From Ceratodon purpureus (taxonomy: Eukaryota > Streptophyta > Bryopsida > Pseudoditrichales > Ditrichaceae): a stretch of 64,000 nucleotides of DNA. The notes under the pieces were generated by a model, which ran no database searches, was not told the DNA's origin, and was given only the letters and a program-made list of their open reading frames with translations. This document shows, piece by piece, positions 8,911 through 19,678 of the stretch. Within the stretch, counting starts at the first letter, position 1. Each line of letters begins with the position of its first letter. The DNA is taken from contig CM026426.1 of the NCBI GenBank assembly GCA_014871385.1, positions 108,336,565-108,400,564 of the forward strand, given 5' to 3'. The translations under genes and the position numbers were made by a program.

Positions 8911-10830
8911 CTAGCGGCAACTGCTACTTCTTCTGCTAGTCTTCACTGCTCCTTGTTTTCCTTGGTTGTTACGGATGTTGCCCTGTAACACCTTGCAGCT
9001 AGGGGGGTACATTGCTCCAACACGCTTGACAAGGTCCACTGTTTGCTCCATCCTACGATCCTGCTCAGGACTCAACTGCCCGCCCCACTGTGCAACCCAC
9101 GATGCGTCAAGATCTGTGTTGCAAAAGAGGCGACGGTGACACTTGGATTCAATCATCTCTGCAACACACGTGTTATGGAAAAGGCAACCACATGATCCAA
9201 GCACAGCAGCCCCAGACACAAATCCCTTTGAGCACAGCGAGCACCAATCCTTCAAGCTCACTCCTCCAACTTGTGGTACCGACTGTTGATGCACATACCG
9301 GAACAAAGACTTTGGACGCAACACCAAATTATCCATCCGTGCCTTCTTGAATGCCGCATCAGCTACAGCACGTGCCACCAGGAATTGCTTGAAAATCGCG
9401 GCAGCCATGGAGAGTGGCCCATTCTCTTCAGCAAGACGGTAGATGGTAAATCGAGCGGTCATCACGGCCTCCTGCAAATCAGCAAGATTTTCGGAGGTGG
9501 ACCGAACCACTTCCACCTGGGCCTTGTAATCGGCTGGGGTCCCCAATTGGAAGAGCCTTTTCTGCTCCAACAAGGTCGCGGGAGCCGCTGCTTCGGCATC
9601 TGCTAAATCCTTGATGGAGCACCTTCCCATAACTGCCTCAGCGTCATCCTTCTCCTTTTGAAGTGCACGAAGCCCGTCCGCTGCGGATATCTCAGTTGCT
9701 GCCGCAAGCTGCGTCGCCATTTCCGCTGCATCGACCACGGTTTCCAGTGTCGGTGGAGATGGAGATGCTCTGGACAAGCTTCGGATGATGCCGCATAGGC
9801 CCTCAACTTGTCGGCGGAGTGCGATGGGGCCAAGCTTGGGGGGGTCCTTCAATGCCGTGGCGATGCGTCTCCTCCGACAATGCAGTGCTTCAGCCACCCA
9901 GTTGACCTCCAATCTGTGCACAAATGTCGCAAAGGCACCCTTCAAAAACCGCATGGAGTAGTACTTGTTGTCGAAGCTGTGTCCATAGACTTTGTAGCAG
10001 CGTTTGCTGAATAACCGAGCCTGCTCCTTGTCGGTGCAGTTGATAGTCTCAAAACGGTTTGCTTGATTTCCAAACCTTCAGATCTTGGTGATGTCACTGT
10101 CTGAAATGTGCGGGTAAACAAATCCAACGTCGTCGACCATGGCACCTTTGTTGCACAAGCCAACCTGAAAAAAAAATAAAAAAATCTCATTGAAACAAGC
10201 TAGACCGCAAGATTTGGCAATTTAGAGTAAAATCAAATTCAAACAAAGTGGAGAATAAGCTAAAAGAAACTAGAAATAGTATGGGCCGCAAGCTTTAGAA
10301 AATGAAGAAAAATCAAATACAAACAAAATGGCTTGAGCAAGTTGAAAGAGTCTTGACACAAACTGGACCGCAAGCATGAACTTTCAATTGTCCAATTCAA
10401 ACTAAAACAAACTTATGTAGCAAGCTGAGAAATGGAATGGACCGCAAGCTTTAGCAAATGAAGAAAAAATGAATTTAAACATAGTGAGGAGGAAGCAAGC
10501 TCATGCGAATCAAAGAAAGTGATTGCCAACCTTCTCACTGAAGAATTCCGCATCGAACTTAGCTTCGCGGCCAACAATCGGTGGAGCTACCTTTACCATG
10601 GATGCTTGCAATGGTCTCGGGATTCCCGTGAGATCCAGTGGGACATCCCACTCATAGTTTCCCACGTCAAATGCTTGGGCGATGCTTTCCAAATCTGCTT
10701 CGGCATGTGACATTGGTGTCCCGGATCCTTCGCCTTTGTCACTGTAGTCGGAGTCGATCACCACATTGCGGCTGAATCTCCTGGTTGGTGTGGTAGCGGC
10801 CTTAGATTTCCGTTTCTTCTCTTGCACCAT
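8911..10830 (-). pseudogene. Coiled-coil/RING-like protein, element copy B, broken by a TGA
   Basis: Exon 1 (10830-10531) encodes a basic N-terminus and the block YEWDVPLDLTGIPRPLQ. A phase-0 intron (10530-10165, donor AAG|GT, acceptor TTTCAG) joins it to exon 2 (10164-8911). Exon 2 has an in-frame TGA at 10078-10080 exactly where the paralogue at 57430-59340 has Trp (DQIWPPGDG). After it come the shared blocks CYKVYGHSFDNKYYS, VNWVAEALHCRRRR and ALRRQVEGL, then a long Ala-rich coiled coil. A RING-like finger near 9090-9230 starts CSLC and continues CGCLFHNTC; its last metal pair is altered compared with the paralogue. It converges on the transposase remnant of the same element. The molecular role is unknown; a DNA- or protein-binding accessory role for the element is inference. 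Confidence 0.7.
10190..10505. repeat. Diverged tandem repeat in the intron of the RING-like gene
   Basis: Units of roughly 70-110 bp recur with the core GGACCGCAAGCTTTAG and AAATGAAGAAAAA, near 10210, 10290, 10370 and 10440. The array fills almost the whole intron. No coding potential is seen. Confidence 0.5.
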
Positions 10831-12030
10831 GGGGACACTCTCAAGCTATGAAGAAAACAACCGCAACATGTTAGCCACAGTGATTTCGCAAGAAGAAGGA
10901 GGTTAATAAAAAATCAAGAGCTTCTACAACAAATTGCAAATGGAATCAGAGTCAACCTTTGCAGTGGGCAGGAGCGAGGTGCGTGCTGTAGCAGATGCAC
11001 AGTTTTGCGTGGCGGAGGTGACGATTGTCGGGCGCATAGGAGAATTCTGCCACCGCATTGGCTTCTCATCTTCGAATATCTAGCATCTTTCGTCTCCCAT
11101 CATTGTGCAAAATCTAATGAGAAAGGGATTCCTTGGAGAAGCAGCCGTTCTAAAATTGATTGATGGCGAGTACATGCAATTGCTCAAGCATCCCGTTAAA
11201 TGCTACGATGTAAGACTCTTGGGTCAGCTCCATCAAGATGCTTGTTCCATGTTGTCTAATCTGAGTACGTGTAACTCATAACTTGGAAAAAAGGCTGCTG
11301 ACCATGACGACAGTAGATATTCGTCAACCTTCAGTCGACGAATGTTTGGAAATACAAAGAGGCTAACCGGCGCTGGATGAAAGGGAGTGGGCAGTGTTAC
11401 GTGGAAAATCATCCCTGCAAATCCGTTGTAACCATTCGTAACAGAAAATCAAACCATGTTTTCTTGATGGAGTTTCCATATTCAAAATTGATCTCTTATT
11501 TGCCAGCGGTAATTGGTAGGAATTAGACCCTCTGTCCGACCAAACTTTTTTTCCCAAATAATTTTCACAAGTTCTGTGCACACTTCTGCAGGAAGATTGA
11601 ATCCCTTTGATATTTCTTTTAGATTTTCAAGTTTCAATAATTATTGATGTTGTTTTGACCCTTGCCAAGCTTAAGTCCATTTTATTTATTTGGTTCTAAT
11701 TGGGGTTAGTTCTGTGCACTCTCATTAAGGAAGAATTAGTCCTTATTGATTAATCACTGAAACTTCATTTTTCATCCATATTGTTCTTCATCCATCCATG
11801 GAAGATTGGTTCACATTAATAATTCTTTCAGCCCTTGCCATGCTGCACGGTTTTTTTGGGGGATGCTCTCTAGATTCCTTGTTCCTCAATATCTTAAGAT
11901 ATATTGAGTCGCATTTGCATAACTAATTAGGATTTCAATATTCAAAAATCGAATCATCAACTTACACCATTCCAAAGAAAACAGTGGGCACCAAATTAAG
12001 CACGTCGGATTCCAAATAAACCATGCTTTA
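10831..12030. other. AT-rich non-coding stretch
   Basis: Upstream region of the RING-like gene followed by AT-rich intergenic DNA. Only short chance ORFs are present and no gene was recognised. Confidence 0.3.
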
Positions 12031-12039
12031 AGCGAGCTC

Positions 12040-12425
12040 TTGCATGAGCATCACTAATATGCATAAAGGGAATAAAGAAAGGTGAGGGGATTAAAACAAA
12101 ATTAATTAAAAAAAGGAACGACGAAGGTATTGAAGAAAGATGAAGGGAATTCAAAAAAATAAATAAACAAACAAATAAGAATGATGACATGGCTCAAAGA
12201 AAGATGAAGGGAATAAAATTAAAAAATAAATAAATATTGATGAAAAGGAATAAAGAAATATGAGTGGTATAAATAAATTAAAATTAATATAAGGGATGAT
12301 GAAGGGGATACGGAAAGATGAAGGGGATAAAGAAAGATGAAGGGGGTAAAGAGAAATAAAGATAGATGAAGGGGGGTGGGAGGTAGAAGAAGGGAATATA
12401 AAAAAAGGGAATAAAAAAAAGGGAT
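12040..12425. repeat. Purine-rich degenerate repeat (GATGAAGGGAATAAAGAAA)
   Basis: GATGAAGGG and AATAAAGAAAGATGA recur about every 20-40 bp across the block, and a smaller patch of the same motif is at 14150-14205. One strand is almost pure purine. It resembles the purine-rich block at 31.9-32.3 kb in style but not closely in sequence. Confidence 0.5.
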
Positions 12426-13457
12426 ATTAAATTACAAATTAAATAGGGAATTAGTAAACAATGAACTACATTTTATTTTTAAGGACATTGACTCGGAGGC
12501 GCATTCTAAATGTATAATCCTTCTGATTATTTGTTAAAGAAGATGGCGAGTCCAGTTAAAAGAGTCATCGGTGATTGTGACTCGAAGTTTGGAGTGATAT
12601 CCAAAGTTTCCAGTTGGTAATGATTAGGAGATTGATATATTATCCAGGAGGAAGAATTTAGATGTACGGTTAGAGTTCTTTGTAAAGACATTCAACACTT
12701 TTCATATTAGATCTAACATTTTTTGTATTAGAGTTATTTGTAAAGGCATCAAATATTTGTGATTGGATCTAAAGTAACTTTGAACTGCTTATTTGAGCAA
12801 TTCCAATTTTTATTGCATAGTATGGCAAAATGTTAAAACTTTTCGTCTTGCATGAATGTCATTGCAATATAATATTTGAGAACCCACTGTAATATAGGAA
12901 ACACCTTTTTTTTGCTAATAAATCTGTAACCTCTTATCCAATCACCATATTTGAATTTCCAATGCACTTCGAAAACTTGCATCCATCCACTTTTCATCCA
13001 TCCATTAAAGGATTAGTTCACTTTCAAGTTTCTTTTAAATTTCAATAATTATGGATTTTGTTGTGACCCACCCTGGCTTCATTTTGTTACTCTTTCGTAG
13101 ACCATGCCTCTGCCTCTTCCTTGTTCTAGATGACATGGAATTAGCAACATATTAAAAATAATTTAAAAGTTGCAAAGAATCAAAATAATACATTGCAACG
13201 CCCTATAAGCCATTCATCCATATGGCTTCAAGCACCATCACATTTCGGATGCAATTCCGCTAATTATTTGCAAGCAAACCTTGCAGCATTAAAATATATA
13301 TTTAGAACTGATTTCAATATTCAATCTATGATATATATGTATAGGTAGTATAAGAACATATTGGCAAATCTTTATGGTTTTCAAGTTGAGGGTGTTATAT
13401 ACTGCTGGAAATAGATTACAATATTTACCCTATGACGGTTGTCTTGGACCACCAAGG
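12426..13457. other. AT-rich non-coding stretch
   Basis: Nothing recognisable as a gene. The phrase CCATCCATCCA-type AT-rich text recurs here and at 11.78 and 13.79 kb, so the 11.5-14.1 kb region may contain diverged direct duplicates (compare AACCTCTTATCCAATCACCA at 12930 with 13733). Confidence 0.3.
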
Positions 13458-13650
13458 CCTATGACCGTAACATGCTGCGACTCCCAAACCATTACATGCT
13501 GCGACTCCCAAACCATTACATGCTGCGACTCCCAAACCATTACATGCTGTGAGCCCCATGACCGTAACATGCTGTAAGCCCCATGACGGTAACCTGCTGT
13601 GAGCCCTATGACCGTAACATGCTCAGAGCCCCATGACCGGAGCTTTCGGC
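13458..13650. repeat. Minisatellite, ~23-bp unit
   Basis: About eight units of the type CATGCTGCGACTCCCAAACC or CATGCTGTGAGCCCCATGACC run head to tail. They split into a first group (CGACTCCCAAACCATTA) and a second group (GAGCCCCATGACCGTAA). The short ORF across them is a by-product of the repeat. Confidence 0.7.
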
Positions 13651-16524
13651 CCCATGTCCGCTACTTCTGGACCAGTGACCAAGTCATTACTACCTATATC
13701 TACTATTTTGTGATCCTCTTCCCCAACCTGTAACCTCTTATGCAATCACCATATTTGAATTTCCAATGCACTTCAAAAAGTTGCATCCATCCACTTCCCA
13801 TCCATCCATATTTCATCCATCCATTTTCAACCATCTACAAAAGAATTGGGACAAGTTCATGTTTCTTTCAAATTTCAACAGATATAAACATTGTTATTGA
13901 GCTTCTCTTGCTTCATTGAAACTTTATTTTGCATTCATGTTGTATTTCATCCATCCACCAATAGCTTTAAATATATCGAGTCGCATTTGTATAACTAATT
14001 AGCATTTTGATATTTGAAAACCGAGTCATCAACTTACAATGATTCTAAGGTAAATCAGGCTTCAAGCTAAAACAAAGTGGACACCAGGCTTAAGCAACTA
14101 AGCCTGGATCGAATTCAAATTACACATCCAATTGAAGGTCTAGAAACATAGAACGATGAAGGGAATAAAGAACGATGAAGGGAATAAAGAAAGATGAGGG
14201 GATTTAAAAAAATAAAATTATGCAAGCAATAGAATTTTTAAAATCAAATTTTGTGGTTTTACATAATTTTTTATTGCAAACAATTGGTGATGGATTTTTT
14301 TATTCAAATATAAGAAACACTCATTTACACATCCTTCATATTAAAAAATATCTCATTAAAAAATAAAAATGAGCTGATCTAGGAAGACCTCAACATGAGG
14401 TGTTAGTATGACCAAATTTTGTGAAATAAGTATCTTTATATTTTAATCTGATCTTAATAAAGTAATTATATCGTCATGCTCAAGTGTATAAACTTAGTTA
14501 CGATATAGAGGGAAACAAAAATTCTAGTTATAATAAAGAATTAAAATATATCTATTGTTATAACAATTGGGCTTTGTTTAGTCCATATTAAATTCCTTCA
14601 AAGTACATATTGAACTTTTTGTAGACACTTGCAAAAAGAAAGATGTGCATATGGATGTTCCCTACATACATTCAAAATATAACCTTGAAAAATGCCAAGC
14701 CTTAATTTTTTGCAAAAAAAAGAGGTGCAAAATCATAAAAAGTGACTTAAAAAATCATCAAGAATGGATTATTATTTTCCTTAAACTAAAATTTGGTAGA
14801 CATTGAAAAGTTGTTCCTCATGTCCTTACTATAGTAGTGGATTGGATGTGGACACTAATATAGAGCCTTAGGGCCTAGATAGGCAGAATTTTTTGGTGCC
14901 ATGTTTTGAAATGATAAATTTATTATTTATTAGAATAGTTTTGCAGAAAATATAGTGAATAGTGAAAACATAGTGAACAATAACAGAGAATAGGGATTTC
15001 AAGAGTAGAAAAAATAAGAATTTAACATTGGTTTTAAAAGAAATATTTCAAACAATTTCAAAGTATTTCTATTTTCTTTGAATTAGTTCCCAAAAAAATT
15101 GATTTAAGACAATTCATGAAATTTCATATATCCCCCTGAAATCAAATTTTGAAGTTTAAGTTCCCCTCACCAAAAACAAAACACTATTCAAAAAAGTATT
15201 TAGAGAGCAATATCACGTAATTGCAATGGAGTCTATAAATAGAATCACCTTTCGAATCTCCATTCTTAATTTCATCATAAATTGCCACATGTATGGTAAA
15301 ACATTCACTCTAAATTTCTCATTATTCTTCATATGTTTACTTTAAATAAAATTTGATATGGACACTTTTAAAACCTCAACATCAATGAATAAAATCTATG
15401 AATTATCTTCTAATCAAATTCGGATAACAATCCATAAAAACTGTGTATACATGCATTTGTATGGAAAAAAAATTGTAGATGAAAGAAATCCAAAAACTAA
15501 ATAAATCCAAAATAGATATGAATTTTACAGCATATACTGTGGTTTAGGAGGAGAAAATGGTTTGTGAAAAAGAGGTGACGAAGGTGACCCAATCACTAAG
15601 TTGATCTGTCTGCAGGTTTTTATAAAACTTGGAACCTTGACTAAACATATCTCAAGATCCGTATGGTCAAAATTTACAGATCTTGCTACGTAGACTAATT
15701 GGATGGCTCTGAACAAGATCCTAAGGTTGGATCTTTTGAAATCAAGTTTTAAAAAAAAAATCATGAACCGATTTCAGAAAAATCAATTTTGCAAATTTAA
15801 ATTGAAAGACAACCTGGACCTCATTTAACGGTATAGTGATCCAACACTTCAAAACTTTAAATATCCAAAAAACTTCATTGTCAATTTCGGATTTTGATAT
15901 TGACTTTGAATAACCCTGTTCTTTAATTCACAAGGTTTACTTTTAGAAGTTTGAGCTTTTTCATCTCTTCGTGTTTTGTTCTTTTCATCTCTTTTTTTAT
16001 TGTGTTTTCCTCTTGGGTTTAATCTTTAATTGAATTTGATTTTAGATTATGTTTCCTTTGCCCACATTTTTAATGTTTTATTTTACCTTTCTTTTTCAAT
16101 TTCTGATTTTTGGTTTTTCGATTCTAATGTGTTCCTTGTTTCAGTGCATATTAAAGGCTCCAAAATGCCAAAGAGTCTGGGAAGGACCTTCAATCTTTCC
16201 AATTACATGCCTATCCATCTCGCTATTGCTCTAGAAGCCATCGACATGGCAACGCCAATGACAACCGGTTACATTGCTGCAGCACCATTCAATTCATGAG
16301 ACAAATTACTTGAATCGAAGCACCATTCAGTTCATGAGACAAGTTACTTAATTCAGATCCCATCAATCACTGCTATGTTGAAGCACCGAAACCTGTGTTG
16401 ATACTTGGATATCATTTCTCATTAAAGTGCTCTAGCACATTCTGTTACTGTTCAAAAATTGGCACATTATAACAAACGTAGACGCGCATTATAAGGCTAC
16501 TTCCATCTAAGGAATCCATATTTA
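13651..16524. other. AT-rich non-coding stretch
   Basis: Long AT-rich intergenic DNA with only short chance ORFs. No transposon domain, RNA gene or promoter could be supported. Confidence 0.3.
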
Positions 16525-17058
16525 TCAGTATGTAAACCTGAAGATCCACGACCTTAGCATCGTGGGCGGCCCGAAACTGCCTACCACATTTTGAAAACTA
16601 GGCTTTTCAAGTGAATGGCGTTGCGGCGGCGCCCTGGAAGTTTGAAACTGCCGTTTGGGTGGGCTCGGAGTATTCGCGAATGCAATCTGTCTCACATTGC
16701 TAGAAGAACGCATCGCTAAAGATCCTTTACGTCTCGCATATCCTTTTCTATCAGGTATACTCGCAACAACTGGCAGGATTCCGAGATTCATATACTGCAT
16801 CAACGTCATACTTGGGACTTCTACTGCGTAAGAAACTTGCTCTAGAATACTTGGAAGCGAGCCAGAGACATCGAAAGTGAGAGATCGTGAAGAGTGAAGA
16901 TGCGTGAAATCATATGAAGAGGAGTGTATGGAGAAGAGTTGCCACGGGTTTTTGCGAAGGCCTCGACAAGGGTGTTGTCCTTCAGATGTGAGGCAAAAAT
17001 TGTAAAGGAGCTTCTCATGTGGTCTGCAAAGTTTTATGGGGTTGCTAAGTGAGCTGGA
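16525..17058 (-). other. Open frame of 178 codons, possible exon of unknown gene
   Basis: The frame is open from a TGA at about 17059-17061 down to 16525, but the first ATG is only at 16809. The encoded text is rich in Ser, Pro and Arg (NTPSPPKRQFQTSRAPPQRH) and no domain was recognised. A possible donor (CTTCAG|GTTTAC) lies near 16540. One such open frame of this length is expected by chance in a window of this size, so the call is weak. Confidence 0.2.
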
Positions 17059-18810
17059 TCAATGGATCCTTAAAAAAGATATTAAGTGCGGTATATATTG
17101 TTGAGTACGTGTAAAGTTACATATGCCCCCTTGATTTGGAAATAATGAGTGTCGCTTTATTGTCTTTGTCCTCTTAGGCAGAGACTATGTGGAGACTTCC
17201 CCATCAACTCAATCCGAAAGTCCAATGACCTATCTACAACCCTTTTCACATTTTGAAACATGATAGGGTATATTTTGTATCCGTTTTCACACTTCGGGTT
17301 GTGGCTCCCATGGGTGGTGACGTAGTAGTTTTCATGCAGTTTGATGAACAGTATTCGTGTGTGGCGGCGACCCAGCTCGCGATGAGGCTGTTAGGGTTGC
17401 TATGTCCTGGTGGTGGAGGGGCTGGACATTTGGAGGAGCTCGCGATTTGGAGGAGCTCCAAATGAGTGAATGAGAACCTGGAGGATTGATTGTGGAGGTG
17501 GAGGTGGCGGTGGTGGTGGGCTTTCTGGCGTTTCAGTGGTGGTTGGTCATCGCGGAGATTAGGCCACTATGGGTTGTAAAGTTTCTTTACTGCATCTGCT
17601 TTGTGGGTGCCTTGAAGGAGTGCAATTCGAGTCCCCGGTGTTGCATTTTTGGCTTCGTTTCTTGCTGATGTTGATGATTGTTGGTTGCGGTTGTCGATGG
17701 AGGATGCGCTTGCAGGTTGAAGGCTGGTAGGTGCTTCGGAGTTGAAGAGTGAGTCTCGTTTGAGGAGGCCATAGCGTTGGAGGGAGATGTTATGCTACGA
17801 TTTCGGGAGGATGCGTGTTTCGCTATCTATGGTGTATGTCGCACTCTGCTTACGCTTTTGCTATCACTGTTCAGGTTTTTAACCTGGATTACAGGTTTTT
17901 ACAGTCGGATTCCTGCATTGCCGGTATTTTTGATTGCTCAATTGTCTGGATTGTCGCACGCGTCGTGCAAAGTTCGTAGAATTTGAAGCAGTTATGTTGT
18001 TTACTAGTCTTCTTGTGGTATCGTCGTCTGAGAGTACAGTATACTGCAATCTTGTATGAATTGCTTTAGTCCTGGAAAGTGGCTGTGTAATCAACACCTA
18101 TTGAATGTAGACCATCTCTAACAATTGTTGCACTAAAGGCATATGTACGTGAAAATATTTGCAGTGGCTCATTCTGGACCTGGCATAAAGACCTTGGAGC
18201 TCCGCAATTTCTTCCCCCGGTTTAGTAAATCGTGCTACTCTACTTCATCTCCTCAACTCGGTCTTCGATGGGGTGAGGCGTATTTCTGTCATCTGGAACG
18301 CTCTCATATCTCTCACATTATGGACTCTCATTAGCGCGAGAGTATGTATTGCAAATCCAGTTGGAGTACATTGGCATGGTATTTAGAATCTGTTTTTAAA
18401 GGAGAACTACCTTATTTAGGATCATTCCAATTACTGAACTGAAGTTGGTCACGCTGCACAGGAGGAGTTGTGCGAGTACTAACGGCAGGTACAAGCTACA
18501 CTCATGTCTACAGTCTTTCTCTCAATCATTGAATGCTCAAAGCAGGATTTATATATCATTCAGACTTTTTCAGGGCTCTGGGTGCGCTTAAGGTCACCTC
18601 GATACTGCATCTGCTTGTCCTGGTTCGGATTCAATGGGGATGTTGCACACATTAGAATGGAGGAGTTTTTTTTCTGATTATGCAAATTGGCAAATATGTG
18701 ATGTTGTGTCAGTTGATAGCCAAGTTAGGAACTCAGGAAGTGGCATTAAACACCCCTCCCTCATGCAATCACTGTTTTGATGCATAATTTCGACATATTC
18801 TGGAATGCAG
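17059..18810. other. Non-coding stretch upstream of the P450 exon
   Basis: The stretch has higher GC than its left flank and several short open frames on both strands, including Pro-rich ones on the minus strand near 17250-17770. None shows a known domain or a convincing splice pattern. No further cytochrome P450 exon was found here. Confidence 0.3.
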
Positions 18811-19006
18811 CTTCCTGCTATGCAAGATTGTTCCAAGGCAACAGAAAGTTGCTAAAGCTGTTCAAATTATCAGGGAGACGGTACAGAGGCTGGTCGCTCA
18901 ATGCAAAGAGATAGTAGAGGCCGAAAAGGAGACTCTGCAAGGAGAGGAGTACATGAATGTGTCTGATCCTAGTGTTGTGCGTTTCTTGCTGGCAAGCTAA
19001 GAAGAG
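18811..19006 (+). pseudogene. Single exon of a CYP97C-type cytochrome P450 (carotenoid epsilon-ring hydroxylase)
   Basis: The exon follows a canonical acceptor (GGAATGCAG) and ends at GAAGAG|GTATAG. It encodes [20 protein letters not shown], a helical stretch with CKEIVEAE, and [11 protein letters not shown], typical of the segment just before the I-helix of CYP97C (LUT1) proteins. In a working gene the end should read LLAS-R-EE; here the Arg position is TAA (18998-19000), so the exon is inactivated. No neighbouring CYP97C exon was seen on either side, so this is an isolated gene fragment, perhaps captured by a transposon. CYP97C enzymes hydroxylate the epsilon ring of alpha-carotene on the way to lutein in plastids; the fragment itself cannot do so. 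Confidence 0.75.
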
Positions 19007-19678
19007 GTATAGATTACTGCACTGATTTTGGCTCGGGGGATTCACTCAATGAAAACTGTAGAAACTAGGAGAGAACAAATATACGGTATGTTTTATTAGA
19101 TTGGCCTAAAAATTATAAGAATGTTATTTGAAATATAGGCTTCTAATAAATGGTGCAAATTAATTGTAAGTAATATAGGGTCCATGTTAATGATTACTAT
19201 TTGATTTTTTTTTTTTTAATGTACCATGCTATATATTAATTTACAGGATCCGATTCTGTAATCAGTGGCTGGGATTGAGTCGAGGGTCCTAGGTTTAGGT
19301 TTTCTAGGGTATTTAATTAGGGTCTAGGGTATTGTCTTCACCGTTGGATGGGGGGGGATTTTTCCATCGACGGTTCAGATTCCGAAGTGACTAAGGCGGG
19401 AGTTCTCTTGGTGGGTTCTCTCGGATTCTTCCATACAGCGCGTGGGAGGCCAGGAGATGTCGCGTGGTCACGCTGGACTGTGTCAGATCCGCTTCTTCCG
19501 GGGGCGCGAAGCTTGAGTTTGGCCTAGGTCGGATTATGCTGTCGAGGCGTAGGTTTCAGTACCGTTTGTAAGTTTGCGGTGTCCACCGAGTCTGGATTGC
19601 ATTGTGGTTCATTTTTGGGTTCTCTTGTTTTGCAATTAGGGTTTGTCGTTCATCTGTTGCGGCTTGATCAGTTTGGAG
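19007..19678. other. 5' flank of the large transposase-like gene
   Basis: This holds the probable promoter and leader of the 19679 gene. GC content rises at about 19300. GGGTCTAGGGTATT and AGGTTTTCTAGGG text near 19290-19340 resembles plant AAACCCTA-type promoter motifs in reverse. A possible intron acceptor (TTTTGCAATTAG) lies near 19628-19639. No clear TATA box was identified. Confidence 0.3.

Noticed and set aside
10078..10080. TGA reassigned to an amino acid, since several frames are broken by TGA
   Set aside because: Intact genes here end in TGA (24146-24148 for example), TAG and TAA breaks also occur, and plant nuclear genes use the standard code; mutation is the simpler reading.
16525..17058. 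178-codon open frame on the minus strand as a gene
   Set aside because: It lacks an ATG for its first 80 codons and has no domain, and about one frame of this length is expected by chance; kept only as a low-confidence entry.
19643..19678. Start of the large transposase-like ORF at TTG 19643
   Set aside because: TTG is not a normal plant start; the first in-frame ATG is at 19679 and precedes the recognisable N-terminal domain.
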